The notes beneath the pieces were generated by a model. That model saw only the letters and a program-made list of their open reading frames with translations. It was not told the DNA's origin and ran no database searches. The translations under genes and the position numbers were made by a program. Below, piece by piece: positions 39,901 through 51,700 of a stretch of DNA of 64,000 nucleotides. The DNA is from Cruorifilaria tuberocauda (Eukaryota; Nematoda; Chromadorea; Rhabditida; Onchocercidae): NCBI GenBank assembly GCA_013365365.1, contig JABVXU010000209.1:1-64000 (forward strand). The letters are read 5' to 3'. Position 1 is the first letter of the stretch. Every line of letters starts with the position of its first letter.

Positions 39901-42900
39901 AAATAATTAGAGAATATGAAATTACAGGTGCTGCTAGCTAACGAGCGACAGTTTCATCGTGGAATAACGAATAATACGATCTCCATTTCTTTGATTAAAG
40001 CTGAGCGAAATTTGCAATCAGGTTATAAGAATTAATTCCTTTCTACTGTTTCCATACTATGTATTTATGTTTTTAATTTATGAAGTTCAAAGGTGAAAAT
40101 TCAAATTGTTATTCGATTGCAACACAACCTTCCGCAGCAGCATCAGCAGGTGCAACCAGGTCTGAATTGTCAGGAGATCGCAGAGATGACGAAATATCAG
40201 CATCAGCCAGTTCCATAACGACCAATGCAAACGATGCTGCTCAAATGGATATTTATCGCGACTTGATACTACGGCATCTTATTCAGGATATAAATACAAC
40301 GTGTACTAAACTTGGACTACCAACAGGTCACATTTTTCCCTATACTTCTCATGTCGCTACAAAGTATAATTCTTATCACATGTGAATTCATTTAGCGCTA
40401 AAAGCTATTTTCTACACCAATTCCTATATTTTCCTCAGTGATTTGCCTACTAATTCCATATGCTGCATTATATGTTAGAACCGGGAGTTTTTTGCACTTA
40501 TCGTGATCTAATGACCTATCGATAGAGAGACTATAAACTTGCAAAGAAAAAAACTACAACTGTCACTCTAATCATTGGATTACTTAAAATCTCCTGTTGA
40601 TTTCATAGCTTTTGTTTTTTTAAAAAAATTGAAGGATTGCAAACTATACTGCATCCGATCATTTACTAATTATTTTATTTGTTTTTCATGAATTTCTGCA
40701 ACAAAAAAGTAATAACCTGGCAAGTTATTCACAATGTAAGCATTTTCCGAGCAATAAACTTTTTCATTTTACATTTTCATTAACTTCCAAATGGGAACCA
40801 AAATGTATTTTTGCACGTTCCATATGCCTTCCGCTTGTATAGTGGAATTCCACCAAAGGCATTTTCTCTTTTACTTTATTACTCTGCTTCGGGTCAGGCC
40901 TTTCTATCCTTTATCTTTGAAACTTTGGCTTGAGCAATCATTTAGTTTTCTCAGTTTAATTTGTTTGTCATTTCAGACATTATCAAAATCACCAACTATT
41001 TTAATTTAAATATTTGTATCAATGTTCAGTTTATTTTTGTAACCTTTCTATGATTTCTATAATAACATACTTACCAACCTTTACCAATCTTCCAATGTAT
41101 ATTTTGCAACAATGTTGACTTTATCTGTACTTCTGTAGCAGAATTTTCGGTGTAAGTAGCTGTAACAGCTGCATCCTTAACGATTAGAAGCTGCTGTTTA
41201 TCGATGGCATTCGATAAGCAGCTGCTGTATAACATTGTTTACGGGTCAAACCCACTGTTCGAACACCTGACCAGGATTGCTAAGTACTTTTTTAGGCGAT
41301 CTTCAAAGGTCGTGACTTGTTTTGCAGATATGAAATATGGGAACGATTGCGTGATTGTGGGTTGGACTCTCTCAGTAGGTAAACCAGAATCACCATGAAT
41401 GGACAGATGTTGGTTTACCTGTGATATCTCCTCATTTACCTATTCCCCATCTGCTCATTGTGTGTTGTTTTCATAATCAACTTCCCTCCTTAATTTCACA
41501 TGGGCGATTTTAATTTTAACATATCATTTTTCCTAATTTTTTCATTTGAACTATTTTTAAACCAAATAGTACTATTTCCTGCTTGATTATTATTTCCAAT
41601 TAAAAAATTTTACATAAATATGCGTTTTTAATCATTAAAATTATGAGGATTTGGAATGTTGATAATGAAATAAAATTTGTAATGTTCATAGTTATAGTTC
41701 ATAGTTAGAAATTAATATGTTAACTCATTTTTTCGATTAGGTATACATATAGTCACTGAGTTCATTCAGGCAGGCATCATCTACCTATCTATATTTGTAT
41801 TCTTTTTTCTGTTTATCATATTTCAAGCTGTCCTTATTTTCCTTACCATTTGCTTGAATTTATCAGTTCCATCATATGGTATGCAGTGTATAGATCGAAT
41901 CTGGTAGATAAGAAATTTTTAAACATCAAAATGAGTTGAATTCGAAATAACTTTAGAAAATTGTAGAAGCGAAATGAAATAGAAATTTCCTCCCTATGTT
42001 TTACTTTTTACTTCAAAGCTAAAGCTATTTGAAATGGGAATTTTCTGTTATATTTGATTTTCACGTTTGTCAAATAAGAAAATTTGAAGACCCGCAAGCT
42101 TGGAGTGCCGAGCATAGCGCCCGCTGGATGTCTGAAATGTGCGTGCAATTTCAACTTCCCCCACCACGACAATTATATATGAACGGGCGTACTTTGTTAT
42201 CGATGACACAGGATGACTTTATGGTTCGAGCACCAGAAGGCGGTGACACGTTGCATGCACAATTACAATTATGGAAAACTGGTTAGCAAGATATCTGAAA
42301 CTTTATGTAAATATTCTTGAACAGTTGCTTAATCGTCGTTTAAAATTAAAATTTTAAATTCGCGCGTTCTTTTCTTTTTAGCCTATGATTCATATAGCCA
42401 GCAAAATACCAACAGCAACAGCAACAACAATAATAGTAATAATAATAATAATAGCGGCAACAATCAAGGCACGTCACAAGTAACCCAAAATTGCAGTCGT
42501 TCCTCACAATATTGGGTACATTTCTCATTTTACATTATTCAATAAGTTCATTTGAAGTTAGAAATTTTAAGTGAGCAATTTTGGTTTCAATTTTAAAAAC
42601 TGTGAATTCATTTCATATTTGTAACAACACAATGATAATTGTTTGTTTGTTGTATACTTCGTTTTCATATGAGCCGTTTTTTATAAGCGTCGAGTGAAAA
42701 AGTGTTTTTAAAGTCTGAAGATAAAGATTTGTTGTCAGATCAGATTAAATCGTTTTCACGGGTATTTACATAAAAAATACCATTTCAAGATCATTAGAAA
42801 AAAATGCTATTAAATGAATAGATATAACTTTTCAGCATATCTTTTCTACTTATAAGAAAAAATCTTATACATCAATTATAAGAGTATTTCAAGGTGAATC

Positions 42901-44028
42901 CCTCTCCGTTGGCGCTAAACGTAACAGGACAAGGAGAACTCTTAACATCAGCGCAAGATTATTTAAATAACTTCAATCCAAGCAACACTGATGCGACTAT
43001 TGGCATGAACTGTTATCCTAATAGTACATTTGCTATTATACTAACAATTTCATTGTCAAAAATTTTTCTCTGTCTACATTAAAACATTTCGAGATTTTCA
43101 CAAGTTAAAAAATGGAATCATGTAGCGCTTAAACCATAATTTGTTGAAATGATTCAGTTTGCTGATATAATCTGTGTTTTTAAAAATTTCAATAACTTTT
43201 TGCAATTCTTTTCAGTCATCTAATTATATGCAGTGAATTTTAGGTACATATCAAAACGTATCCCAAGAAAGAAGTCTTCTTGGAAGTGCTACTGTGCAAC
43301 AGCAATACTATGCATCACCTCAGACCGCTGGAATCGGAATTTTACCGAGTCCAAGCGATTCTGAAATATCTTCTAACGGCTCTTCAATGAATGATGGTAA
43401 AACCTAAAAAATGATTTCAGAAATCTAACTGAATGAATAAAATTAACTATGAAACTACTGCCAACCACAAAATTATTGCCAAAAATGTTGATTAGAGAAG
43501 GAAAATAATAATTCAATTTCCGTAAATTTAGTCTTAGATCTTAGGAAATTTAATTCATTTAAATTGAAGTAAATACTATTGATGGAACTATCATTGATGC
43601 TCGACAAACAGGCACACCGCAATTTCCACGACATTCCGGGACAGTGCATCTTTGGCACTTCATCCGAGAGTTGCTAGATCATCCAAAGCAATATAGCTCA
43701 TGTGTTAGATGGGTTGACAGGCAGGAAGGTATTATTTCCAACTGCATAATTCTTTTAGCTTCTTTTATATAAAGAAAATTGCAAATTTAAATTGAATTAC
43801 TGAAAAAAAACAAAGTATAAGTGGAAAAAATTTGCGATTTCAGGCACTTTCAAGATAGAATCGTCGCATCACCTAGCTCGTTTTTGGGGTCAGCGCAAGA
43901 ATCGAGCCCAAATGAATTATGATAAATTGTCACGATCGTTGCGACAGTACTATAAGAAAGGTATTATTCAGAAACCAGAAAAGAAACAACGCCTTGTTTA
44001 CAAGTTTCTTCCTCCATACAATTTGTAA
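36924..44028 (+). CDS. ets-4: ETS transcription factor with Pointed domain (ETS-4/SPDEF type)
   Basis: Eleven exons are proposed: 36924-37043, 37287-37511 (start uncertain), 38490-38648, 39928-40021, 40093-40326, 42090-42281, 42382-42515, 42894-43023, 43244-43396, 43612-43728 (or from 43570) and 43844-44028. They give about 580 residues. The SAM/Pointed domain spans exons 5-6: LILRHLIQDINTTCTKLG, then DPQAWSAEHSARWMSEM and APEGGDTLHAQLQLWKT, matching the order of SPDEF (GGDxLHAxLxxWK). The C-terminus is a complete ETS domain: VHLWHFIRELLDHPKQY, FKIESSHHLARFWGQRKN, and the recognition helix MNYDKLSRSLRQYYKKGII, ending in RLVYKFLPPYNL. A poly-Gln tract lies in exon 3 and an Asn/Ser tract in exon 7. 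It is a nuclear DNA-binding protein for GGAA-core sites; the C. elegans ortholog influences lifespan and axon regeneration. The first two exons are the weakest part of the model. Confidence 0.9.
38535..38578 (+). repeat. CAG/CAA repeat coding poly-Gln
   Basis: About fifteen CAG/CAA codons, broken by a few others, inside exon 3 of the ETS gene, next to a His-rich stretch. Confidence 0.9.
41189..41223 (+). other. Intronic hairpin in the ETS gene
   Basis: AGCTGCT and TATCGA at 41189-41204 pair with TCGATAAGCAGCT at 41211-41223 around a six-base loop, with a three-base bulge. Flanking AGCTG/CAGCTGC words add further pairing options. Too short for a typical pre-miRNA. Confidence 0.5.
42411..42456 (+). 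repeat. AAC/AAT repeat coding Asn-rich tract
   Basis: Trinucleotide repeat within exon 7 of the ETS gene between the Pointed and ETS domains, coding mostly Asn and Ser. Confidence 0.9.
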
Positions 44029-45310
44029 CTGAATTATTCATTGTTCGTATTTAGTCTAAATACTGTCTCAACGTGGACAGTAATTAAGTAATGGTCATTA
44101 GGCCGTCGACCTCTTTTGAGGTCTTTTATCACTATCAGTGCCACTTAAAATAAGCTGCAAGCTATTTGTTTTATTTCCTAGCTCCATTATCTACTTATCT
44201 ATAAAACAAAAATTTTATCAACACACTTTCATTAATTGATAACAAATTGAGCTTCGAAAATAGACTTTATAAATCGGAAGAAACTCACGTCATATAACTA
44301 TATTGCATTCTAATCTTTTTAAAACAGTCTTTTACTAATTGTAAAACCAAGCTCATTTTTAAGTTTTACATAAATTCATTTCACTTATTATTGTGGTCTT
44401 TCATGGACAACAGCATTTCATCACAAACAAAGTGTGCCTTTATTTCTTGGAATAAAATTCTTTGTAGATGCATTATCAATAAGATGTTGCATATCTGTCA
44501 TCCTGCCTATTCCTAAATGAAGTGCTTGTGTCTCTTAAATTATTCTCATTATTTTAACTGTATCGATTTACTGAATACTCATTGGTTTATAATTAATTCG
44601 GTGCAGGTTTACTATATCATACGAAAAAAAAGATGGTATAACTTGCTATAACATCCCAAAAATAATGGATAACCAAAATGGTAAAATAAGACTGAATTAT
44701 TAAATTATTTTATATTTCCTAATCTTTTTTGTTTTTTGCTGTTCTAAAAAGTGTTTAGTGGAATGAATGGATGGTAACAAATTTAAGAATGGACCAAAAA
44801 AAAAAACATGGAAAAAGGCACTGCATGAAAATTGTGTTATACAGTTCCTGTAATAAACCATTAATTATGTGTTTTACCGATTATTGCTGAGCAATTGCTT
44901 CAACTAAAGTAGAAATTCATTTCTAATCCGAAAGCTAACTTTCGGAAATGCATTTACAGACAGTTCATCGGATTGCGATACATCTGTTCAGTAAGACTTC
45001 TAATTTCCAAAATACCCGATACTGTTGGTGGAATTGGGTGCGGGTGCAATTTTTCCTAAATATTAACTGTATATCTACTAAATAGTATTGGTTTCATTTT
45101 TTTCGATAGATATTTGGGAAGATGCAAAAGTAAGAAAGATGGAAATTCTTCTGCAAATTTTGTGGTGGAACGTTACCTCCATACAAATTTCCTTCAACGT
45201 AGGTAATGATATATCATCGTTCAAAGATTCCAACTTGTGAATGGGCAAATCTTCTCTTCTTCCTGCAATTATCTTTGCATATGATTTGATGTAAAAGAAG
45301 TGATAATGTA
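44029..45310. other. Intergenic region between convergent genes
   Basis: Tail-to-tail spacer between the ETS gene and the unknown membrane-protein gene. Candidate poly(A) signals for the ETS gene occur at about 44451 and 44849. No gene is seen. Confidence 0.65.
44108..44123 (+). other. Small perfect stem-loop in the ETS gene 3' UTR
   Basis: GACCTC, a TTTT loop and GAGGTC form a 6-bp perfect stem 80 bp after the stop codon, followed by four T. It may be a chance palindrome. Confidence 0.4.
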
Positions 45311-48300
45311 TTATCTGTAAAAATCATCTGTGCATGTATAATACAAAACAAGCGGACTTGGTCTGGTTATGATGCTAACTGGATAATCGAACTGCTGCTG
45401 ATCAGTGTCCATGATGGGGACATGTTGCTTAGTTATGATTGTTGATGCTGGCATTACCCTTGCTTCTGATACGAAATCTAAAAATAAATCTAAATCTATT
45501 CCACCAATTCTTTTCTTCACTTTTTACTCAAATCGTTGCGTACCTTTCATTGAAGCATCCTCCATTGTTTTTTGCATTCTGTTTAAAGAGTCATTTTCAG
45601 CTGATATCGTTCTGAGACTATAATAATGAAGTAAAAAAGATATACATATGTTAATGTAACCATTCAGATTTTAACTTCAATCTAATATTTCTGCAAAAAT
45701 TATCATCTGGAAGAATGACAGACATTAGAAGTTTCTCGGACATTTTACTAAGATAAGCTAAAGAACGACATTGTACCTCTCTTTTTTGTTACTTTCAGTA
45801 TCCTCTGGTTGAACATCAAGGTAGTTGGCTCCGTTATCATTTTCGGCAGTTTGGATGAATTTATCTTTTAAAAAAATAGTGTGTTTGAGAGGTTTTTCGG
45901 CAGTTGTAGTATACGGTCGACCACAACTGTTATAATAGACAAATAAGCAAAGCCATCCTGCAGCAATGATACTAGCCGCTGCACCAATTACCACAGCTAG
46001 GATTTTGACTAATTATTTAAATTCGTAATTTCGTAGTGGAGAGATAGGAGCTTATTTTATCAAAACGGTTATTAAATTTTCGCTATGATTAAAGAGGTAC
46101 TATTATTTTTGCTAATTTCCTTCTTGGACAGCTATTCAAAAGTTGAAAATCATTCCTTTTTGTCAAGATTTGTATTTCTTTTCAGAAATCACATATATTA
46201 ATTTCCCTGTTCCTATAGTCATCTTTTAGAATTTCGATTAAAAAATTAGTTACCATTATTTCCATTAAAGTGTATTTTCAAAAAAAAATCCCTTTATATT
46301 TAATTCATTGCAAACAAACTGATCCATATTACTAACTGTAGGATTTCTTTAACTACACTCTTTGAAAAATCAATCACTTATACTTACCCACAATCCACCA
46401 TTGTGATTTCCCATTTCCAGTTGGTAATAATGCTAAAAAAAGAAATCGTTTTCAGAGAATAAGTTTGTATGTTGAAGCAAATTGAAATTTTATATTTTGT
46501 TCTGAAAAATGAAAAATTATTCATGAATTGATTTTTTGGGCTGAAATGATATAACTCTGCACCAGGGAATAGATTCATTTCCATGTAGGTCATAAAGATG
46601 TGAACTTCAAAAAACCGGAAATTATTGAATGAAAAATATGATGACATAAAATAGACATCTACTAACGGATAAGGAAAAAAAATTGATTAAGGTAAACGAA
46701 AAACTTGTACTTGTTATCGATTCAACAGGAATTCTTAGTCGTGCAGATATCCGAGAAAGAGATAAAAGTGATAAATCTGACACGACAATCTGCATTGAAA
46801 TTTCATTATTTGAAGAATGAAAATTTGTACGGGAATTAACAATCTTTAACGAACATTCATGGTCATAACAAAGATTTAGTGTGCTTTTTTTTGCGATTAA
46901 TAGATAACATCATTTATATAGCTTTACATTGTACCAAAAGAAAAAAGAATTGTAGTATACCTTACGAAGAATTAAGAAATTCAATATTATTAATTTATAA
47001 CAAAGGTGTTCCTGAATCTGAAATTCTTAAACTTCTTGATGAAAATTGCTGCCTCCAATTTTTTTTTCTCTTTCAGTTAATACTGAAAACAATTAGACAG
47101 ATCATAGGCATAATAACAATGAGGGAAGTTTAACCTCTGCAGGAACTGGCTCACCATTGTAAAGTGCCATAAATATTACCGTGCATATTCGAGTAGAACA
47201 CCGAGTTTCAAGTATCTGAAAGGTCAACATTATTTGATTTGCTTAACTGATACAATTTTGGATCCTACTATAACTTCTATATAATTTGATCATTATAAAA
47301 TAAGATGAATGTTTTAAAACAAACTATAATTTACCTGCTCTTATCACCACTTACACTGAATTTGAAATATTACGCCATCAGTTCATCAATTGTACGACTA
47401 AATGATCCCATTTTTTTCATCAGAAAGTGTCCAGAATATCCTATTTATACATTTACTGGATAATACGCTTTACTGATATTATCTTTTTTAGAAAATTATG
47501 GATCAAATGACAGCAATTCATGGAAATAGCGACATCTTCAATTTTAAGTGAAATTAAATTTTTTAGTTATCGACATTATCAATTCATTTTATGCTAACTT
47601 ATTTTCATAGCAATAGTAATTCTGAAGTTCATTGTCTTATTTTCTTTTCTCATGAATTATCTTACCATCTTCAAAATCTATCAGCTGAAAATCTCAACAA
47701 AGAAGGAACAATTTGGATATCATACATGTTTGAGGTATCCAAGTACTCAGATATTCAGGTACTCAACTTTCTTGCATTATCATCTCTTATGATGTATTTC
47801 AGCATGTCATGCCTAGTGGAAACTACAGAATATTACATATTGAAGTGGCTTGTGAAAAAGATATCTTCAAATATAACTTCCTAACTGCTGAAACTCTGCA
47901 AATTTGATTCTCAAATTTCTGTTGCTATACATTGTTCACTAACTTTCAAACAATCTACAATAGAAATAAAACTAGAAAGATAATCACTCCCTTAATTGCA
48001 TGCTAACGAAGATGTTTTAATTGCAGATAAAATTAATCCCACTATTACCGTATAGGTCTTCTTGGATCTAATTTATCCTTGCTGTTAACAATAATACCAT
48101 TCTTTTTCATTGCTACTTATACTTTTATAATTTTCCTCCCATTCCTCCCATTTCACTGTAACTTTAATAAATAGTCTTTTTTTATTATAAAAAATTATCT
48201 CTCTCCAATTTAAAAATGTGCAATATGTTGATTATCGTGCCAATGTTAACAATATCACCTCTTCTTGTTTATATAATTTCATTTAAAATGTCTCATGCTT

Positions 48301-48689
48301 AGTTTAAAGAAGTTTCTTAGATAAAGTCTTGGAGTACGTTCTCCATAGCGAAGGAATGACTTATAATCATTGATGTTGTTATTATATCTCATGCTATATT
48401 ATTGGCTTTAACATCATCATTCTTATAATTCCTGTTTCATTGTCGTGTTTTACCATTATCATTAACATAGCATGGCAATTTCTAACTTTTTAATCATAGG
48501 ACAACAATATGATCGGTTGCTGGAATCTGTCAAATAGATCAAGGTTTCTTTGTATCCTCCTTGGGTCTATCTTAGCTAGCTAGCCTTCCATTGATTTTCA
48601 CTCAATTCATTGATGCTTATATGCCATGACGCTACTTTAATCTGCTTCAGCTACTATTAAATGCACACACACACACACACACACACACA

Positions 48690-48720
<31 letters not shown>

Positions 48721-51700
48721 TACATACACATACATACACATACACAAACACAACAGACACACGCACACATACACACATACACACAGCTATATACGACTAA
48801 AGTTGGACTAATAATATTTTTAGTGAAGGAAGGAGTTGAATGACTCCAACTCTCAGGACTTATTTATGCCTCTGTAATAATGCATAATTGTTTCAATTTT
48901 TCAGGCCGAGATGCCACCCAATTAGCTGTAATTGGTCATCGAGAAACACAAATAAAATTAACGTAGCGCTTTTTCGATTATTCGTGTTTAGGCGAATGGT
49001 CACTTCTCCTACATACATAACTTTTTTCTTTCATTATTTAAGCTTTAACCTTATCGGATCAATATCCATACTTTTTTGATGTAACGATTATTTCCAGTTC
49101 AAAAAAAATTGCACACCTGAACATTAACACTTTGGTTATCATCATCTTCAAGAATTGGCCTATGATGTAAATTAAGCGACTGCTTGTAGTGCCTTGCTTG
49201 CTGCATTTCCATTGCTTCAACGATAACTTTTCGCCATCGCTTTTGTCCATCAGCAATGTTCTCCAATGTATTCCTATCTTCTGTATTTAGTGCTGTAATT
49301 AACAGAAAATAATAGCTAATCCAATACAAATACTAAAAGAGACATAATCCTTTAACAATTTCCTTAAATAAAAATGAACAATGGGTACTTTCTACTTACT
49401 ACTGCAATTGCAATCGATCATGCTAGAACCAATAACGTTTTCAAATGGTCATTTTAGTTGTGGTTATTTGTTCTATTAAAATACATTGAAATAAACCATG
49501 TTATGGGCATAGTCACTATGGCTGCTTATTATGGTTTCAATATCAAACCATTAACCACTTTTGAAAATATGAGTACAACATATAGAAAATATTTAGATTT
49601 ACTAGTGGCTATAATTTTGTACTGATCTTCGTATTGATCATGTAGGTAATTATGCTCGCAGTAGTAGCATGAAGTTGTTGTGGTTATTGACCAAACTGCA
49701 CTTCCTGAAAAACACAGAATTTATTTGGAGGAGAATGATAAGCCACATAATTAATTGGATAATGAAGTTGGTACCAGAATTACTAAAACATTCAACTTAG
49801 TGTTCCATAGTTTCATAATGAAATGACTTGTTTGTTGCGCACTTAGATACGCTGATAATATTAATCAGCAAACCATCTAATTTACTCCATCTATCCATCT
49901 AAACTAAAGCAAATAAAGATAAGGTAATAAGATTTCAAGTTTAATTATTTCTCCATTCTAATACTGATCCTTGCAAAGTAACATGCTTTTTAAGAATCAT
50001 ATAGTGCTCATTTTGATTATGGTTATCATTTTGATTATGCTTCTAAATTTGTTGTTTGTTTGGAATAGAAGTGAAATTTTTTCAAGACTGCTTTTGCAAT
50101 GCATTTTCGATTCTTAAAACGTTTGAAGTGAACTATAATACATTTCATCATTCCGTAGATTCTGATTTCCTGTCACATACAAACATAATGCATATCCAAT
50201 ACGTGTATAACTGCAAATTTCATAGTAATATGAATTCCATTCAAATAATGCCCTTAACGGTAAGCGAAAATCAGCATTTTTTAGAGAGGAAGTCTTGAAA
50301 AGCTCCCAAGTTACCATTTTTAAATTTGCGCACTTTTGTGAATAAGGAGGAATGTAAACAATGTGCTGTTTATAAACAAAATTTTTGGATGGTTTACGAA
50401 ATACTAATTGCATTCGCTGCAAATGCAAATATTTGAACCTCAAGTATTCTCTAGAAGTCAAGGAATGCATCATATCTTGGCAGATGAAAAGAAAGCCTGA
50501 ATTCTATTTTCCTCTCATCTCTAATTCCCTTTCTTGTGTAATTGTTATATCATTGGATTATTTTGAAATAACTAAAATTATTTCTTCTAATCCTCAAAAC
50601 ACAAAATTAACTGTAATATAAATTATAATACTGAAATATATCTTCTCCCTTTAACTATTAATTAATTTTTACTCATTAGATGAAAAAGATATGATGAAAA
50701 TTAGATAATAATAAAAATTGTCTAAAATTGAAGTATTAATCTTTGATTGAGGAAAAAGTTTCTGTTTCTGAAATTGAATGCTATTCCACAAATTGTACCA
50801 AAGGATTATCCTATTATGACTGAATTTTAATTTATAGTTATATTTTCAATATCTTCCATCATTATCACTAAGAATAGCTAAAATAGTAATTTCTGTAGGA
50901 AAAAGGAGCAATGATTTGCTTTTTTTTCACCATTCGTCATCATATCAGTTGCTTCTTTGTTTTCTTCATCCGATAATTTAGTTTGTTCCTTTTCCTGCTG
51001 ATTGACCACAACGCATTTCGCAAGCGCAATATACCATGTCTTCATTGAATAATCGATGTCGAATAATACATGAATCGCGATGACAATCATCGCTGCTACA
51101 ACCTTCATTACACCTGTAATACTGTAATACTCTAATACGTTTGTTTTTTTTTTCGCAAATTTTTGAAATTCGCGGTTCCATTACAGCTATCAGCATATCT
51201 TTTGTAATCAAATGATGATAGCTCAAATACAAATAGCTCTATCTTGATGCTGTTTTGTATTCTTAAAATACATCACAGTTCTATGAGTTGCTTTATTTTG
51301 ATTAATTTATTTTGACCAGCTTTAACAACATCTGTAATATGACATGTATGTTTCTCACGCAGCATTACACATATTTAATACAAGCGCAGCTTGCATCACA
51401 TATTTAATACACACATGTCACATTCAATTTAAATTCTTTTGATTCTTCTAATTCCTACAGGGTAATAATGAAAGCTAGCAGTTGTTACCATGCTAATTGC
51501 TTATTACTTATTTGTAGAACAAATTTAACTTGTCGATAGTTAAAAGCATTTTAATCTCAGTTCCTTACATTATCCAGACTCGAAAAAATACATTTATGTC
51601 TTATCGATATTCCGTTGCTATGCTTGAAAGACTCATATAAGCTTTGAAATTACTACCTGGAGAAAAGATTTGGTTTATAAAGCCGATAGCGACCGGATCC
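45311..51700 (-). CDS. Unrecognised single-pass membrane protein, 5' end missing
   Basis: Ten exons join in phase: 51700-51657, 51113-51007, 49704-49603, 49292-49117, 47215-47135, 46789-46711, 46432-46388, 46008-45777, 45611-45544 and 45477-45311. They give about 366 residues without the N-terminus. The outer part has a dense Cys cluster (CNEGCSSDDCHRDSC, then YCACEMRC and CYYCEHNYL) and a charged helix-like stretch (LENIADGQKRWRKVIVEAM). A membrane-proximal segment (CTVIFMALYNGEPVPAE, then SDLSLLSLSRISARLRIPVE) is somewhat reminiscent of SEA-type folds. One TM helix follows (KILAVVIGAAASIIAAGWLC, about residues 213-235). About 130 cytoplasmic residues end in LVLYYTCTDDFYR. I do not recognise the family. 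No signal peptide was found; sequence around 51890-51980 could hold a further upstream exon. Type I orientation is inferred from the extracellular look of the Cys cluster. Confidence 0.7.
48664..48785. repeat. (CA)n microsatellite, compound
   Basis: CA dinucleotides with ACAT and ACAA interruptions over about 120 bp, inside the large intron between the 49292-49117 and 47215-47135 exons of the unknown membrane-protein gene. Confidence 0.95.

Noticed and set aside
46879..47133. Plus-strand frame with a Cys/Lys-rich stretch
   Set aside because: It sits in an intron of the minus-strand membrane-protein gene and overlaps no consistent exon chain.
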